Assembly: GCA_009859145.1 (NCBI GenBank) | Contig: VRVR01000040.1 | Coordinates: 210,770 to 274,769 of the forward strand | Source: Andalucia godoyi | Lineage: Eukaryota > Discoba > Jakobea > Jakobida > Andaluciidae | Direction of reading: 5' to 3' | Length of the DNA stretch: 64,000 nt | Shown here: piece by piece, positions 9,354-19,911 of the stretch | How positions within the stretch are numbered: the stretch's first letter is position 1 | Layout of the letters: each line of letters starts with the position of its first letter | Program-made: the position numbers and the translations under genes | The notes under the pieces: generated by a model | The model's database searches: none | Seen by the model: only the letters and a program-made list of their open reading frames with translations | What the model was told of the DNA's origin: nothing

Positions 9354-12300
9354 ATGACATCCTATGCCCCGCTTGACATCAAGTCTCCCAACCGCCGCAA
9401 GGTCGCTGTTGCAGGAGGTTTAATATTTCTGTTTGCTGCGATCGGAACATTGGTTACTGTGTCGATCCTCGGATCCGAGTCGGAGAGCTTTACCTCGCAG
9501 GATGCAGCCAAGACGCAAGCCCTGCATTCACGCTTGCATGATGCCGTGCAGAAGTCGCCGAGTGCACTGCAACTGAACGACCAGCTTCTGAGCTCTGACG
9601 TTTCCACCGTGTTTTCCAAGGCACTCGGGTCGCCTTCGATGTCTGTGACCAAGCCGTCCGTGCAACTCATCCAGTCTGCAAAGTCGCAGCAGTCCGTTGT
9701 TGTTTCAGGGTCGTCAGTATTCCGAAACATCCATGTTGACTCGACGATTCAGCTGACGTTCGTGAACAGCAAGTTGGTAGTTGAAGCAGTCGGTGCGGTG
9801 GTAGCGCAGGCTGATAAAGACGCCATCGTGCATCCTGAGGTCCGCGCAGAGAATATCCAGCTGCGAATGTCTCGTGATGGAACATTGAGCAAGGCATGCA
9901 TGGTCTCCTTTGGCGGTTCCAAGGTAGAGGCTTCTGCGCCGTTCGAATCGTCCAACTTGCGTTTCCCTCTTCCGGATATCACAATCGGAAAGGTCAAGCT
10001 GACCAAGATTGATGCGACGATCCAGAAGTCACCGCTTGAGTTTTCAATGACTGCTGTCGCGCTCGTTTTGTTCCCGGACGCTGAAGGTCGCGATCTGCAG
10101 TTTGATGTATCTGGAACTGTTGGAAAGGATATTCTTCAGTTCTCAGGTTCTCAAGACGGCCAGTGGAGTCTTTCCGAGGAGGTCACTCTTGAAAAGCTTG
10201 CAATCTCCTATGATTCTACAAAGGACGCTGGTCTGATCCAGGGCGGAGTAGGCTTTGGAAAATGGGCCCTCGTTCTGCAGTTTGATTTCAGCAAAAGCCA
10301 GGACACGACTGCGGATATTGCCTTTGTTTTGATGCCCGAAGTTGGATCTTCTGTTCAGCTTTCTGGTCTTCCGGGATCAGCAGCTGTTGCTGATCCTTCG
10401 GGATTTTCGGTGTCCAACGCAGCAGTTGTGATCGCAAACTATGCTGGTAGCCTTGCCGTGTTTTCAACAGGATCTCTTTCGTTCGTCGACGGCGTGACGA
10501 TCACGTGCGAAGCGTCGTTGGATGCTGCATCTTTGACCCTGACGGGCACGTATATTCCGAAGTCCAAGTCTTTCGAATTGGAAGGTGATTTCTCCAACTT
10601 TGTTTTGGGAAAGGATCTGACTCTCACGGGAACTAAGTTCGTCGTCCAGTCCCCGGCTCAGCCCGTGTTCTCCATCCAATCTGCACTTACTTGGGGCTCA
10701 TTGACTGTTAATCTGGTTGGAACATTCTCGAACTCGGATATTGTCTTTGCGGCCTCGACTATGGGAACGGTTTGGCACATTCCTGTTGGAAAGGATGGCA
10801 TCGATGTCCAGAATGTTCAGTTGAATGTCGACTACCACCGCCAGACCAAGACCACGTCTGCGGATGTTCAGGGATCTGTCGTGTTTGGCCAGGGCGTTAC
10901 GTTGAACGTGGATATGAAGTATCCTGCGGATTCTTCTTCTGCACCTGGATGCTATGCTTTGACTGTGTCGACTTCCACACAGCTTTCGGTGTCAAACGTT
11001 CTTGGAAAGATGCTGTCGTCGAACGACATTGCATCTGCGTACGTTGAGGATGTCCAAGAGTTGTTCGCCGCTTCTCTGGAGTCCATGACCTTTACCATCT
11101 GGCCGAACTGCGACTTTGTCTCTCTGGACGGTGTTATTGCAACCAAGGTTTTTGGAAACTCGGAAGCCACCATTACTGTTCAAAAGTACGCTGGTGTCGG
11201 ACAAGTTGTGGACTCGATTGCCGCAAACCTGAAGACCAACCCTTCGGTCACGGTCTCTCCGGGAGTAACATCAACGGTGAAGGATGCGCTTGCCGCGCTT
11301 TCTGGAGCAATTTCGTCTTCACAGGTTTCGACAGTTTTTGCGATTTCCCAGCTCTCCGATGTTGCAATGTCGACTGTGGTGCCGGAGCTTGTCTCTTCGT
11401 TACCGTCAACGTTGCTTGTTCCGTTCCCTGGTAATGCCGAAGTGTCTGCATCGCAAGTGCTCGACGCTATTGAAGCTTTCCTTCCCGTCGGAACTCGCGT
11501 CACATGCGATGTTTCCGGTGACTGGCACTTTGAGTTCCACGTTAAGCCGGTTTCCCAGCAGTATCCGATCAACACACCGCCAGGCCTGCACCTGACGTCA
11601 CCTTCGTTTGCTCTGACGTCTGCGTCCATGGCACTGACTTTGGATATTACCTTCATTGCCAAGCAAGGACTGAACTTCAATGCCGAATTGGATGTCGCTC
11701 ACTCCACGCACGCTCGTTTGCAGAAGCTTGCAACATACATGGCCGCTGGGTGCCAATCGGTGTCGTACGAGATTCAAGGATCCATCACGAAGACTGCATG
11801 GTCTGTGGCTTTCGAAATCCCGAAAGGTTGCATTTCTCTGAATCACGACGAGTATGAACTTTCCGCGGTCACCGTCCAAATTCAGGATTCCGAGCCCCAG
11901 TTGACTGTTGATTCGACGCTGATGGTTGTGAAACAGAACTATGGATTTGCGGTTTCAGGAACGGTTGATGATAAGGGATTTACCTTGAATGGCCAATCCG
12001 ATGGTACGATTCAGCTGAACGTCGGTCACGATCCGCTGACTGTGGATTCCCTCTCCATCACGGTTTCTGACGAGTCTGGAACATTCGACACAGACATCAA
12101 GGGTTCCGTGACCATCAACGAACATGCTCATTTCTCAGTGGAGTCCAAAGTCGACTCCGCCTCTGGCTTCTACTTCTCCGGACAACTTTCGTACGACCAG
12201 GGATATGCACCGACGCTTGCTGACCTCGTTGATCGTTTGCTTGGATCTGCCTCTTTCCAGAGCGATATTCCGATGCCCAACGATTTCCGGTCTCGTGTCT

Positions 12301-14432
12301 CTGCTGTTCAATTCATTGGCGGTGATGTGACTATCCAGTCGCAGCCGCCGACGTTCAAGTTGGACGGAAAGGTTTCTGCCTTTGGTGAAGAGCTTGATTT
12401 CTCGCTCTCCTACACAAATGGTCAATTTGCTTTTGCAATCTCGTTCGCTCTGAAACCAAACTTCCAGTTCTCCGACATTTTCCCAGATATCAAGTCGCTG
12501 GATGATCTCAAGACCATGTCTCCGGCCGTGATCATCGCAAACGCAGAGTCTGAGATGAATCTCCCGGGCGGTTCGATTAGCTACTCCGCATCTCAAGGTC
12601 TCAACTTCGTTGCAGGGCTGCAACTGGATCCGACCAAGCACGCGCAAGCTCAAATCGGGAAGTGGACTGGAAAAGACGAGTTCCTCATCGAAGGTGTGAT
12701 TGTGACGGAAACGAACTTCAAGCTTGTTGCCGATGCGCAGGTTGACTTCACACTGTTCCACCGCGCCGACATGGCGGATGCAGGAGTTTTCTTTGCAATC
12801 GATGGTACGGATGTCAAGGTTGGCATTGACGGAAAGCTGACGTTCTCCCTGTCTTCGCGCGCAGACGACGATCTCTCGTTCTTTGGAGACCTTTTTGTTG
12901 ACGAGGAAGGCGCTGGTTTCGACGCCGGAATGACGACACCGTGGTCCAATCCGTTCGGCATCCCGGGTGTCACTCTTGACCAGTGCGAGGTTTCTCTCAC
13001 GTTGAGCCCTGTTTTTGTCCCGACACAGTTCGGCATTTCCGGAGGACTCAAGATCGGTTCTGTTGGTGGCGACGCATTGGTTTATGCAGACGTTGGTGAG
13101 CTGCAGAAATCTGTTCTTGCCGCTGCTGTGGAGAACATCCGACTCGGCGATATCACGGAGAGCATTTTCGGCCACTCCAATGTTCCCGAGACTCTTGCCA
13201 AGACGGTCTTTGACGTCTCCATGCAAGACGCAGATGTTTCTATCAACTTTTCCGGCGAAGATCTCGAATTTGATGGAAAGACCTATGACCAAGGATTCAA
13301 GCTCGATGTGGATATGCTGGATCTGTGGGAAATCATCAAGGGCTCAGCGCATGTCGACATTGATCCGTCGCACGGTGTTTCGGTTTCGGGTTCCATGGAC
13401 CCCGTTCACTTTGGCGATGTCCTGGATGTCTCCGAGGTCCAATTAGACATTGTGCTGATGAATAACCAGCCTCCCCGCTTCGGCTTCGATGGCGCGGTTT
13501 CGATTCTCGGTGCTTCGATGGCTGCCGATATTCAGCTGTCTGATACTTCCGCGATGGTGTATGTGGAGTTCAAGCTTGGTTCTCTGCTCGATTTCTTGAT
13601 GAACTGCTCTGCTGCTGGATCGGATTTTCATCACCCCACGGACTTCAGTGTTCTTGCGGAGCTCAATGACGGCCTCCTTGACTGGGTCTCCACCAAGATT
13701 CCCGAGTATGCTCAACAGGCAAAGGCAGATGCAGACAGTGCGTTCGACAAGGTGCTTGCAGATCTCCAGGACAAGAAGAATAGTCTGGATTCCATCTCTG
13801 CCGAGATTGATGCGATCAAGGCACAGGACCAGCGCGATCTTTCTGCCGCAGAACAGAAGTTCCTTGACGCCAAGGCAGATGTTGTTCGATTCCAGTCTCA
13901 TGTGGACGAGCTACAGAGCTCGATCAACGCCGACGAGGATGCCCGCTCGCACTGCAAGTGGTACCAGCTGACGTGCAAGGGTTGGTATGACGTGAAGATC
14001 GCCGCCTTGTGGGTTGCGAAGCATGTGGCAGACGGAGTGTTGGAGGTAGCCGTTGGCGTTTTGGATGTTGCCGAGGCAGCACTGGAGAAGATTCCGGAAG
14101 TCGATCCGCGTGTCCTGACTCTTGAAGCAGAGCGTGGAGTTGCTCTTGCCGCAATCTCCGTTGCAGAGGCTGCTGTGGAGGCTGCCGAGTCTGTGACCAA
14201 TATGATCGACAACACCATTTCGTGGGTCGCCCGTGGCCTGGGAAAGGTCTTCAACATTGAACATGCTCTGTTGTCGGGATCCTTGTCGAAGATCAAGGCC
14301 GGTGATCTCGCCGACGTCCAACTGGAGGGCTACTTCCTTGGAAAACATGTTGATTTCAACGTGGACATCAACCTTCAACTTCTGGATAACTTTGCAGCCG
14401 ACATCTGGCATGCATTGATGAAGATGTTTTGA
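9354..14432 (+). CDS. giant membrane-anchored, beta-rich repetitive surface protein, unknown family
   Basis: 1,692 residues from ATG 9354. That start gives a short basic N-terminus (SPNRRKVAVAGG) followed by one hydrophobic span (about 19-40): a signal anchor with a very long extracellular or lumenal part. The bulk is Ser/Thr/Val/Asp-rich alternating strands with loosely repeated units (phrases such as LEFSMTAVAL, DIQLSDTSAM, VDFTLFHRAD, and variations on G-x-F-x-L-x-G). Near the C-terminus lies a coiled coil (about 1440-1530, KKNSLDSISAEIDAIKAQD), then a CKWYQLTCKGWYDVK motif with two cysteines, then an Ala/Val/Glu helix-rich stretch. I do not recognise the family. Codon choice resembles neighbouring genes. 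It could be an adhesin, a scale or coat component, or a lipid-binding beta-sheet protein. Confidence 0.88.
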   Translation: MTSYAPLDIKSPNRRKVAVAGGLIFLFAAIGTLVTVSILGSESESFTSQDAAKTQALHSRLHDAVQKSPSALQLNDQLLSSDVSTVFSKALGSPSMSVTKPSVQLIQSAKSQQSVVVSGSSVFRNIHVDSTIQLTFVNSKLVVEAVGAVVAQADKDAIVHPEVRAENIQLRMSRDGTLSKACMVSFGGSKVEASAPFESSNLRFPLPDITIGKVKLTKIDATIQKSPLEFSMTAVALVLFPDAEGRDLQFDVSGTVGKDILQFSGSQDGQWSLSEEVTLEKLAISYDSTKDAGLIQGGVGFGKWALVLQFDFSKSQDTTADIAFVLMPEVGSSVQLSGLPGSAAVADPSGFSVSNAAVVIANYAGSLAVFSTGSLSFVDGVTITCEASLDAASLTLTGTYIPKSKSFELEGDFSNFVLGKDLTLTGTKFVVQSPAQPVFSIQSALTWGSLTVNLVGTFSNSDIVFAASTMGTVWHIPVGKDGIDVQNVQLNVDYHRQTKTTSADVQGSVVFGQGVTLNVDMKYPADSSSAPGCYALTVSTSTQLSVSNVLGKMLSSNDIASAYVEDVQELFAASLESMTFTIWPNCDFVSLDGVIATKVFGNSEATITVQKYAGVGQVVDSIAANLKTNPSVTVSPGVTSTVKDALAALSGAISSSQVSTVFAISQLSDVAMSTVVPELVSSLPSTLLVPFPGNAEVSASQVLDAIEAFLPVGTRVTCDVSGDWHFEFHVKPVSQQYPINTPPGLHLTSPSFALTSASMALTLDITFIAKQGLNFNAELDVAHSTHARLQKLATYMAAGCQSVSYEIQGSITKTAWSVAFEIPKGCISLNHDEYELSAVTVQIQDSEPQLTVDSTLMVVKQNYGFAVSGTVDDKGFTLNGQSDGTIQLNVGHDPLTVDSLSITVSDESGTFDTDIKGSVTINEHAHFSVESKVDSASGFYFSGQLSYDQGYAPTLADLVDRLLGSASFQSDIPMPNDFRSRVSAVQFIGGDVTIQSQPPTFKLDGKVSAFGEELDFSLSYTNGQFAFAISFALKPNFQFSDIFPDIKSLDDLKTMSPAVIIANAESEMNLPGGSISYSASQGLNFVAGLQLDPTKHAQAQIGKWTGKDEFLIEGVIVTETNFKLVADAQVDFTLFHRADMADAGVFFAIDGTDVKVGIDGKLTFSLSSRADDDLSFFGDLFVDEEGAGFDAGMTTPWSNPFGIPGVTLDQCEVSLTLSPVFVPTQFGISGGLKIGSVGGDALVYADVGELQKSVLAAAVENIRLGDITESIFGHSNVPETLAKTVFDVSMQDADVSINFSGEDLEFDGKTYDQGFKLDVDMLDLWEIIKGSAHVDIDPSHGVSVSGSMDPVHFGDVLDVSEVQLDIVLMNNQPPRFGFDGAVSILGASMAADIQLSDTSAMVYVEFKLGSLLDFLMNCSAAGSDFHHPTDFSVLAELNDGLLDWVSTKIPEYAQQAKADADSAFDKVLADLQDKKNSLDSISAEIDAIKAQDQRDLSAAEQKFLDAKADVVRFQSHVDELQSSINADEDARSHCKWYQLTCKGWYDVKIAALWVAKHVADGVLEVAVGVLDVAEAALEKIPEVDPRVLTLEAERGVALAAISVAEAAVEAAESVTNMIDNTISWVARGLGKVFNIEHALLSGSLSKIKAGDLADVQLEGYFLGKHVDFNVDINLQLLDNFAADIWHALMKMF

Positions 14433-14868
14433 TCCAGCAGCAAGGTGTTCTTCCCACCCCTTTCGTAAATAAAAAAGAGGACGTTTTAATTTTTTGTCCA
14501 CAGCTGTACATAACGTTATATGTATTTTTCCAGACGCCTAGCATCAATTTCAAGCGTTTTTTCAACATAGTCTCAAGTTCGGTCGCTGGAAAAAGGAAAA
14601 AGAGGGGGAGGGACCAGGTTCGTTCACTTCACACTTCACTGACCATAAAGACGATCCCCTTTTTATAGTATGTATTTGTGATCCCAAAGCCCGTTTTGAT
14701 TTCTTCAACTTTATTAATATAATTAAATTTATTATTATTACTATCATTTATTTTATAATAATAATAATAATAATTTTTGTTGTTGGTGATTTTCTACACA
14801 AGTTTTTTTCACTCTTGTTATTGTTTTACTGTTTTGGTGCTGGATTCTTATTCTTCTCGAGATTGTCG
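14433..14868. other. intergenic spacer
   Basis: AT-rich, with ATT/TAA runs at 14725-14775 and T-rich leader up to the SCAR start. No gene seen. Confidence 0.6.
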
Positions 14869-16410
14869 ATGTTTGCGAATCGTGTGATACCGTCGACGGG
14901 GGAGCTGACATGGAACAGTCTTCCGGCGACTTTTCCATCGGACCAAACGAGCCGGATCCGCGTTGCTGCATTGACGTCGCAGCTGCATTCGCTGACAAAG
15001 TATTCCATCGAGCTTTTGGCAGAACTGTCGTCGGAAGTTTCAATGACGACTTCGAACCTTAATAAGCTTTCGAGACGCACAGAAAATCTGTTTTCGCTTG
15101 TTTCTGGCGCGAATTCACCTTCTCAGACATCGCGAATCCCGGATCGAGTCGATGTTCTTGCCCCATCCTCGCATTATTCGAACCCGATGAACCTTGCAGG
15201 ACCACCATTTCTGGAAGATTCGATGCCGCTGGGGTTGAAGGAAGCGTATGAAAGCGCAGAGGGCCCTCCAGCGTTGCAGACGCTTGATGTTTACGAGCCG
15301 AGCGGCAAATCCAGTGTGAAAAAGTGGTCGAATCCGTTCCGACTGTTTGAGGAATGGGCGAACAGCGAGAATGAAAGACAGGAGAAGGAGCGCGAGTTGC
15401 GAAAGGACAGAAAGCGGAAGGAACGACAGACTCGGAAGCATCATGATAAGCGAACGCTTCCGTCGATCCAAGTGAAGAAGTTTGAGAATCCAGAGGGACT
15501 CGGTCCATCCAAACAACATCCTCCTCCATCATCCGCATCCTCTACTACTTCTTCCAATGCACAATCTTCTGGAGCCAATGGCAACATCTCGTATGCAGCA
15601 TACACCGCAACCACGACCACGAATGCAAGTGCAAAGCCCAAGAGAGATGAGGAGCCAATGGTCGTTCAAAAGTCGTCTGCAGACCAGCCGGCCCACTCGC
15701 CGCCGCCCCCTCAGCTCAGTTCCAGCAACAACAATGCCCACAACCAAAGCAATGCACATCAAGCCACGAGTCGATCGACGCACAACAGCAACAACAACAA
15801 CAACAGCCACAACACCAATCATGCCGCTGTGGCTGCCAGTAGCGCAGCTGCCCCTCCACCTCCCCCTCCCCCTCCCCCACAAGCCGCGTCAGCATTATCG
15901 TCATCTTCGGCGGCATCTCCGCCACCTCCGCCACCGCCTCCGCCACCTCCTATTTTACAACAGCAATCGTCAGCGTCGTCTTCTGCGCCATCGTCCAAAG
16001 GTCCTCCACCACCACCTCCTCCACCACCACCACCTCCTCCACCACCAGCACCGGCACCGGCATCAGCAGCGGCATTGGCACCGGCTTTGGGAGCAAGCCC
16101 AAGTGGACTGAAGGTGGAGATCCCGACATCCGAGGGCCGTGGCGCGCTCTTGGACTCGATAAAGTCGCCTGTCCAACTCCGAAAAGTGGAAACGAACTCG
16201 GATCGTGGGTCTGTGGGCGGAAAAGGCGACTTGTTGTCGCAGATTCGATCGGGTGCGTCGCTGAAGCGAGCGTCGGACCGTGTGCTGTCTGCTCCGAAGC
16301 CATCGGCCACGACTCCCAACACAATGCAGTCGATGGCTGCGATTCTGCAGTCCAAGTTTGCGCTTGCCCGGGGCGACGACTCCGATGACGATTGGTCCGA
16401 CGATGATTAA
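14869..16410 (+). CDS. SCAR: SCAR/WAVE Arp2/3 activator
   Basis: 513 residues. The N-terminal SCAR homology domain has HSLTKYSIELLAELSSEV and NLNKLSRRTENL, matching the helices that join the WAVE regulatory complex. Next comes a basic, glutamate-rich patch (about 160-205), then long proline tracts (about 320-410). The tail has two WH2 actin-binding motifs (GALLDSIKSPVQLRKV at about 424 and GDLLSQIRSGASLKRA at about 453) and ends in an acidic stretch with tryptophan (DDDWSDDD) that contacts Arp2/3. Acts at the plasma membrane downstream of Rac to drive branched-actin protrusion. Two WH2 motifs rather than one is notable. ATG 14869 is used because the domain starts soon after it and upstream sequence is leader-like. 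Confidence 0.92.
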   Translation: MFANRVIPSTGELTWNSLPATFPSDQTSRIRVAALTSQLHSLTKYSIELLAELSSEVSMTTSNLNKLSRRTENLFSLVSGANSPSQTSRIPDRVDVLAPSSHYSNPMNLAGPPFLEDSMPLGLKEAYESAEGPPALQTLDVYEPSGKSSVKKWSNPFRLFEEWANSENERQEKERELRKDRKRKERQTRKHHDKRTLPSIQVKKFENPEGLGPSKQHPPPSSASSTTSSNAQSSGANGNISYAAYTATTTTNASAKPKRDEEPMVVQKSSADQPAHSPPPPQLSSSNNNAHNQSNAHQATSRSTHNSNNNNNSHNTNHAAVAASSAAAPPPPPPPPPQAASALSSSSAASPPPPPPPPPPPILQQQSSASSSAPSSKGPPPPPPPPPPPPPPPAPAPASAAALAPALGASPSGLKVEIPTSEGRGALLDSIKSPVQLRKVETNSDRGSVGGKGDLLSQIRSGASLKRASDRVLSAPKPSATTPNTMQSMAAILQSKFALARGDDSDDDWSDDD

Positions 16411-16563
16411 CAGAGTCGACTGCATGTGGAAATGAGAGTGCAGAAAAAGCATATAAACCCAGATCTTTTTTTTTTTAAGAATATTATTAACTAGCTCATT
16501 TTCATCATTCTCCCTTTGTACGGCAACGACGACGACAACGGTGGTGATCAGAATTGCGTAGTG

Positions 16564-16934
16564 TCAGTAGAAGATGTGATGCGCGACACCGAGAAAGCCT
16601 CCGATGAGAAAGATAGCTTGCGGGAAGGAGGCGAGGATGAATCCGAATTCACGCTTCTTTGGATCGGCAATGTACCCGACGAAATACACTACGCGACCGA
16701 CGACCCATGCGAGCCCGAGCAAGGATCCGATTGGACCGTTCACTTCGAGACAGAACGCCCAAAGCCCACCGAGAAAAGCAGGAATGTTCTCCAAATGGTT
16801 CATGTGGACTCGGAAGAACCGCTCCAAAACCGGGTTTCCAGTCGTTGCAGATACTGCTTGCGCTTGACGCCACAAATCGTGCCAAATGCAACAGGTTCCA
16901 TCCACGCAAACAGCGAAATCGCCGCCGGATGCAT
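16564..16934 (-). CDS. MAPEG-family membrane protein with a one-base frameshift near 16854
   Basis: The first membrane segment is encoded from ATG 16934-16932 (HPAAISLFAWMEPVAFG, then GVKRKQ). The rest follows in another frame: SATTGNPVLERFFRVHMNHLEN, then three more hydrophobic segments ending at 16564. Family knowledge: MAPEG proteins (microsomal glutathione transferase / leukotriene C4 synthase-like, about 130-150 residues, four spans) carry GVK...ATTGNPxFERxxRVxMNxLEN. Both halves fit one protein, joined if one G is missing at the CAGTA at about 16853-16856. Explanations: assembly or base error, recent pseudogene, or recoding. It would act in ER or outer mitochondrial membrane detoxification or eicosanoid-type chemistry. 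Confidence 0.7.
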
Positions 16935-17578
16935 TCCCCAATGACAACGAACACTACGATATTCCTTTTATTCAAATAAATTAAAATAAAATAAACAAAC
17001 GAAGAGTAAAAAACAAACGCCGCAAAGACTCTGCTTTGTTGCAGTTCGTTGATAAGGAAAGAATTCCAAAAGACCGACGCGCTTACATTGTACACTAATC
17101 ACGGATAATCATCGCTGATCACCCATAATCAATGCTGCAACCCAAACAACATGCATAATGCGACGCGGCGGCGTGTGTATAGGGATTTCCTGATCAAAAT
17201 GGGGGCGAAACGAATCGGGCATCGTGTGACGGAGTTGCTTAAGATAACCAATGCATGCGCATGGCGCGTGGCAGTGTGCTTGTTTACGTGTGCTGTTAGA
17301 CTGCTTTCATCATATCGCAATAAAAGTGGCAACGGCATTATGCGGCCATGGGAAAAAGGTCCGGTGCTCGTTTTTTATTTTTACGACAGATATCCAGTGT
17401 ATTGTCGAAAGAATCAAAAAAGAAATCCTCTTCCGCGAATTTCTTTCTCTTTGCAATAGCGCGTCATCACAGTTGTTATTGTGAATGTATTTCCAAAGTA
17501 AAGAAAGATAATACGTTGCTCGGAATAAGAAGAAAAGAGGGAAAGAAGAAAAGAAAGAGGCTAGGAAAGAGAGAGGAG
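16935..17578. other. divergent intergenic region
   Basis: AT-rich (16960-17005), then mixed sequence and a purine-rich leader (17500-17578). The plus-strand frame is open from 17348 but the additional residues look like leader. No RNA gene recognised. Confidence 0.5.
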
Positions 17579-19657
17579 ATGTTAAAGCGATTGTTCTCGT
17601 CTGCGGCGACAACTGCGACGCGACGGTCCACAGCTCAGAAGTCGACTTCTGGAAAACCGTCTTTGGACGCGGCGTCTCGGCGCATTCTTCTTTTGAAAAC
17701 GGGGAAGATTGCACGAAAGCCCCGAGCAGGAGACGCGGATTCCTCAGTCCTCGCAAGGGAACTTATAGAAAAGCCGTTATCGCAGGAGCATGCGAGCCGG
17801 TCGAGCAGCCTACTAGTATCGACGGATAAGTCACGGTCGCTCAATGCACAGCTTCGAGGCGTGATGAGCGAAGGTCCGGATGCTGTTTCGCGTGTTCTGG
17901 GCAAGATTTCGCAAGATGAGTGGAGCCCTGCTGCGCGTGCGTTGTGGGTGGATTCATGTGGGAGCGATGTCCAGTTGGCGCTGGTCATCGCTGATAAGGC
18001 GTTGGAGGGCGTTGCGTTGTCGGACATTGCGGCGAGATGCGCAGTGTCGACGTCGGTGATCCAGGTTTGCATCCGTGCGGGCGATTTTGAAAAAGCAAAG
18101 ACTGTGTTTCGTGACTTGGAACGAACAGGACTTGCGATGGATCTTCCTCTGTACACTGCGTTCGTTGCAGGTGCGATCCAGACGGACCATTTCGACGATG
18201 CATGGCAGGTGTTTGACGAGATGAGAAAGTTCACGAGGAACCAGCCCGACCAGGCGATGTTTTCTCTGTTGATCCATGCGTGTGCCAGAGAGTATCCCAA
18301 GGCCCTTGCGAGTTCTGGGCTCGTCGAACGGGCGTTTTCCTTGTTTTCAGAGATGAGATCGATGCACGGATACCTGCCAAACGAAATTACGCTGAATACG
18401 CTTATGCTTGCGGCCGCGAAGTCGGAAAAGTACTGCACAAAGGCATTCGAGCTCTTCTTTCAAAACTTTGATTTGGAGCATATGCGAACCATGGGGGTGT
18501 CAGAGCCGTCGGTATTACGCGCAAAGATCAATGTGTTCACCCTGCATGCTTTGCTGACCGCGTGTGCAACTGCAGGTGATCTGAAGGCGGCGCTTCTGGT
18601 TTGGAATGCTATGAAGACGTACGTACCAGAGAGAGATTTGGCGTCATTTCCAGCGACGCTGAGCACTCTTCTTCGATGCTGCTCCCGGTTTGCGCTCAAA
18701 ATTCGCGGTGTCGAAACAGGAGACATCCCGAGCACGTCATTCGCAAGAGCGTACTTGTCAGTGAATCTGAACAGCTACTATCCCAAGCTGGCGTCGATGT
18801 ATACAGAGTTCCGTTCTGGTGATCCTGCAACTGCAAAGGCCGGCTATCGCACCTTACCTCTGCATTTGCGAGAACTTAACGAACCGTCTGCACAGTCTGC
18901 TTCCGAGTTGGAAGAATTCCCTGCCGTGGACATTGACGAGAAGGGTGTCATCACGTACAAAGATGCGGAGCAAGTGCAAGAAGCACTTGTGGCGCCTGCA
19001 GGTCCGGCCGTCGCTGATCTGCTGCGGGAAGTAAAGACGTGCGCTCACCAGCTTGTGACTGATATGACCCTCCCACCGTTTTCCGTTGGCAAGTCGCTGT
19101 CTGTTGTCAACAGCTTGTTGGACGCCGAGCTGTCGTGCTCGATCCCGCAAGTGTCCCCAGTGTCCAACACGGAGTCGCTGCCTGTGGAAACGCCTTCCGT
19201 CTTATTCCGTCGTCTCTTTGCCGAGGCTCACATGTCGCCGACGCTTGTCTCCTACACAATCTTGTTGAAGCATCTCGCGCGTGCGGGAATGCCAGCCGAG
19301 ATTGAGAATGTGCTGGATGAAATGGATTCCATGCGCATTTCGCTTGATTTTGTTGCATGCCGCATCCTTTTTGAATTCAAGGCATTTCGAGAAGGCAACT
19401 TCCCAGCCGCCGTTTATTTCTTCAAACTGTTCCACCCCGACGCGAAACACGATGTGTCAAAGGTTCCGTTGTTCGAAGTCGTGAACTACTTGATGGAAAC
19501 TCGTATGCGTGATGGTCGATTGTTTTCTCACTGGTCGAAGCAACTGCGTCAGTGCACGGCCGTGGAGCCAGAACAAAAGAAAGCGCTGGAAGCTCTCGTG
19601 AAGTCCACTTCGACGATTGCGGCTGCTGCACGTCGCCAATTAGGAAACTATCGATAA
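17579..19657 (+). CDS. pentatricopeptide repeat (PPR) protein, probably mitochondrial
   Basis: 692 residues. The leader MLKRLFSSAATTATRRSTAQ is rich in Arg, Ser, Thr and Ala with no acidic residues, as in a mitochondrial presequence. PPR-like units are visible, for example VCIRAGDFEKAKTVFRDLER, then YTAFVAGAIQTDHFDDAWQV, NEITLNTLMLAAAKSEKY, HALLTACATAGDLKAALLVW and SYTILLKHLARAGMPAEIEN. Such alpha-solenoid proteins bind organellar RNA in processing, stability or translation. No catalytic C-terminal domain is visible, so a role in RNA binding is favoured over editing. Confidence 0.85.
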   Translation: MLKRLFSSAATTATRRSTAQKSTSGKPSLDAASRRILLLKTGKIARKPRAGDADSSVLARELIEKPLSQEHASRSSSLLVSTDKSRSLNAQLRGVMSEGPDAVSRVLGKISQDEWSPAARALWVDSCGSDVQLALVIADKALEGVALSDIAARCAVSTSVIQVCIRAGDFEKAKTVFRDLERTGLAMDLPLYTAFVAGAIQTDHFDDAWQVFDEMRKFTRNQPDQAMFSLLIHACAREYPKALASSGLVERAFSLFSEMRSMHGYLPNEITLNTLMLAAAKSEKYCTKAFELFFQNFDLEHMRTMGVSEPSVLRAKINVFTLHALLTACATAGDLKAALLVWNAMKTYVPERDLASFPATLSTLLRCCSRFALKIRGVETGDIPSTSFARAYLSVNLNSYYPKLASMYTEFRSGDPATAKAGYRTLPLHLRELNEPSAQSASELEEFPAVDIDEKGVITYKDAEQVQEALVAPAGPAVADLLREVKTCAHQLVTDMTLPPFSVGKSLSVVNSLLDAELSCSIPQVSPVSNTESLPVETPSVLFRRLFAEAHMSPTLVSYTILLKHLARAGMPAEIENVLDEMDSMRISLDFVACRILFEFKAFREGNFPAAVYFFKLFHPDAKHDVSKVPLFEVVNYLMETRMRDGRLFSHWSKQLRQCTAVEPEQKKALEALVKSTSTIAAAARRQLGNYR

Positions 19658-19911
19658 GATTTAAATTTTTTAAAATAAAAATCCAAAGCACCTTCCGATG
19701 AATCATTCATCGACGCAATCGAACCGACGAACCAACGAACCAACGAACCAATCAAGAAAGAATGCGCGTGAAGCGTCGGTATACTAGTACTATACAAACA
19801 ACAATTTAAAAAAAATATAATGAATAATGAATGAGCGCGGGGCGCGGAAGAGGAAATGCTCACAGGAGCCTATAGAATAAATGACAGAAGTGGCCACCGT
19901 CAAACAACAAT

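Noticed and set aside
12135..13292. Long antisense frame (385 codons) opposite the giant surface protein
   Set aside because: Shadow of the strongly biased sense gene; composition is that of a reversed coding frame.
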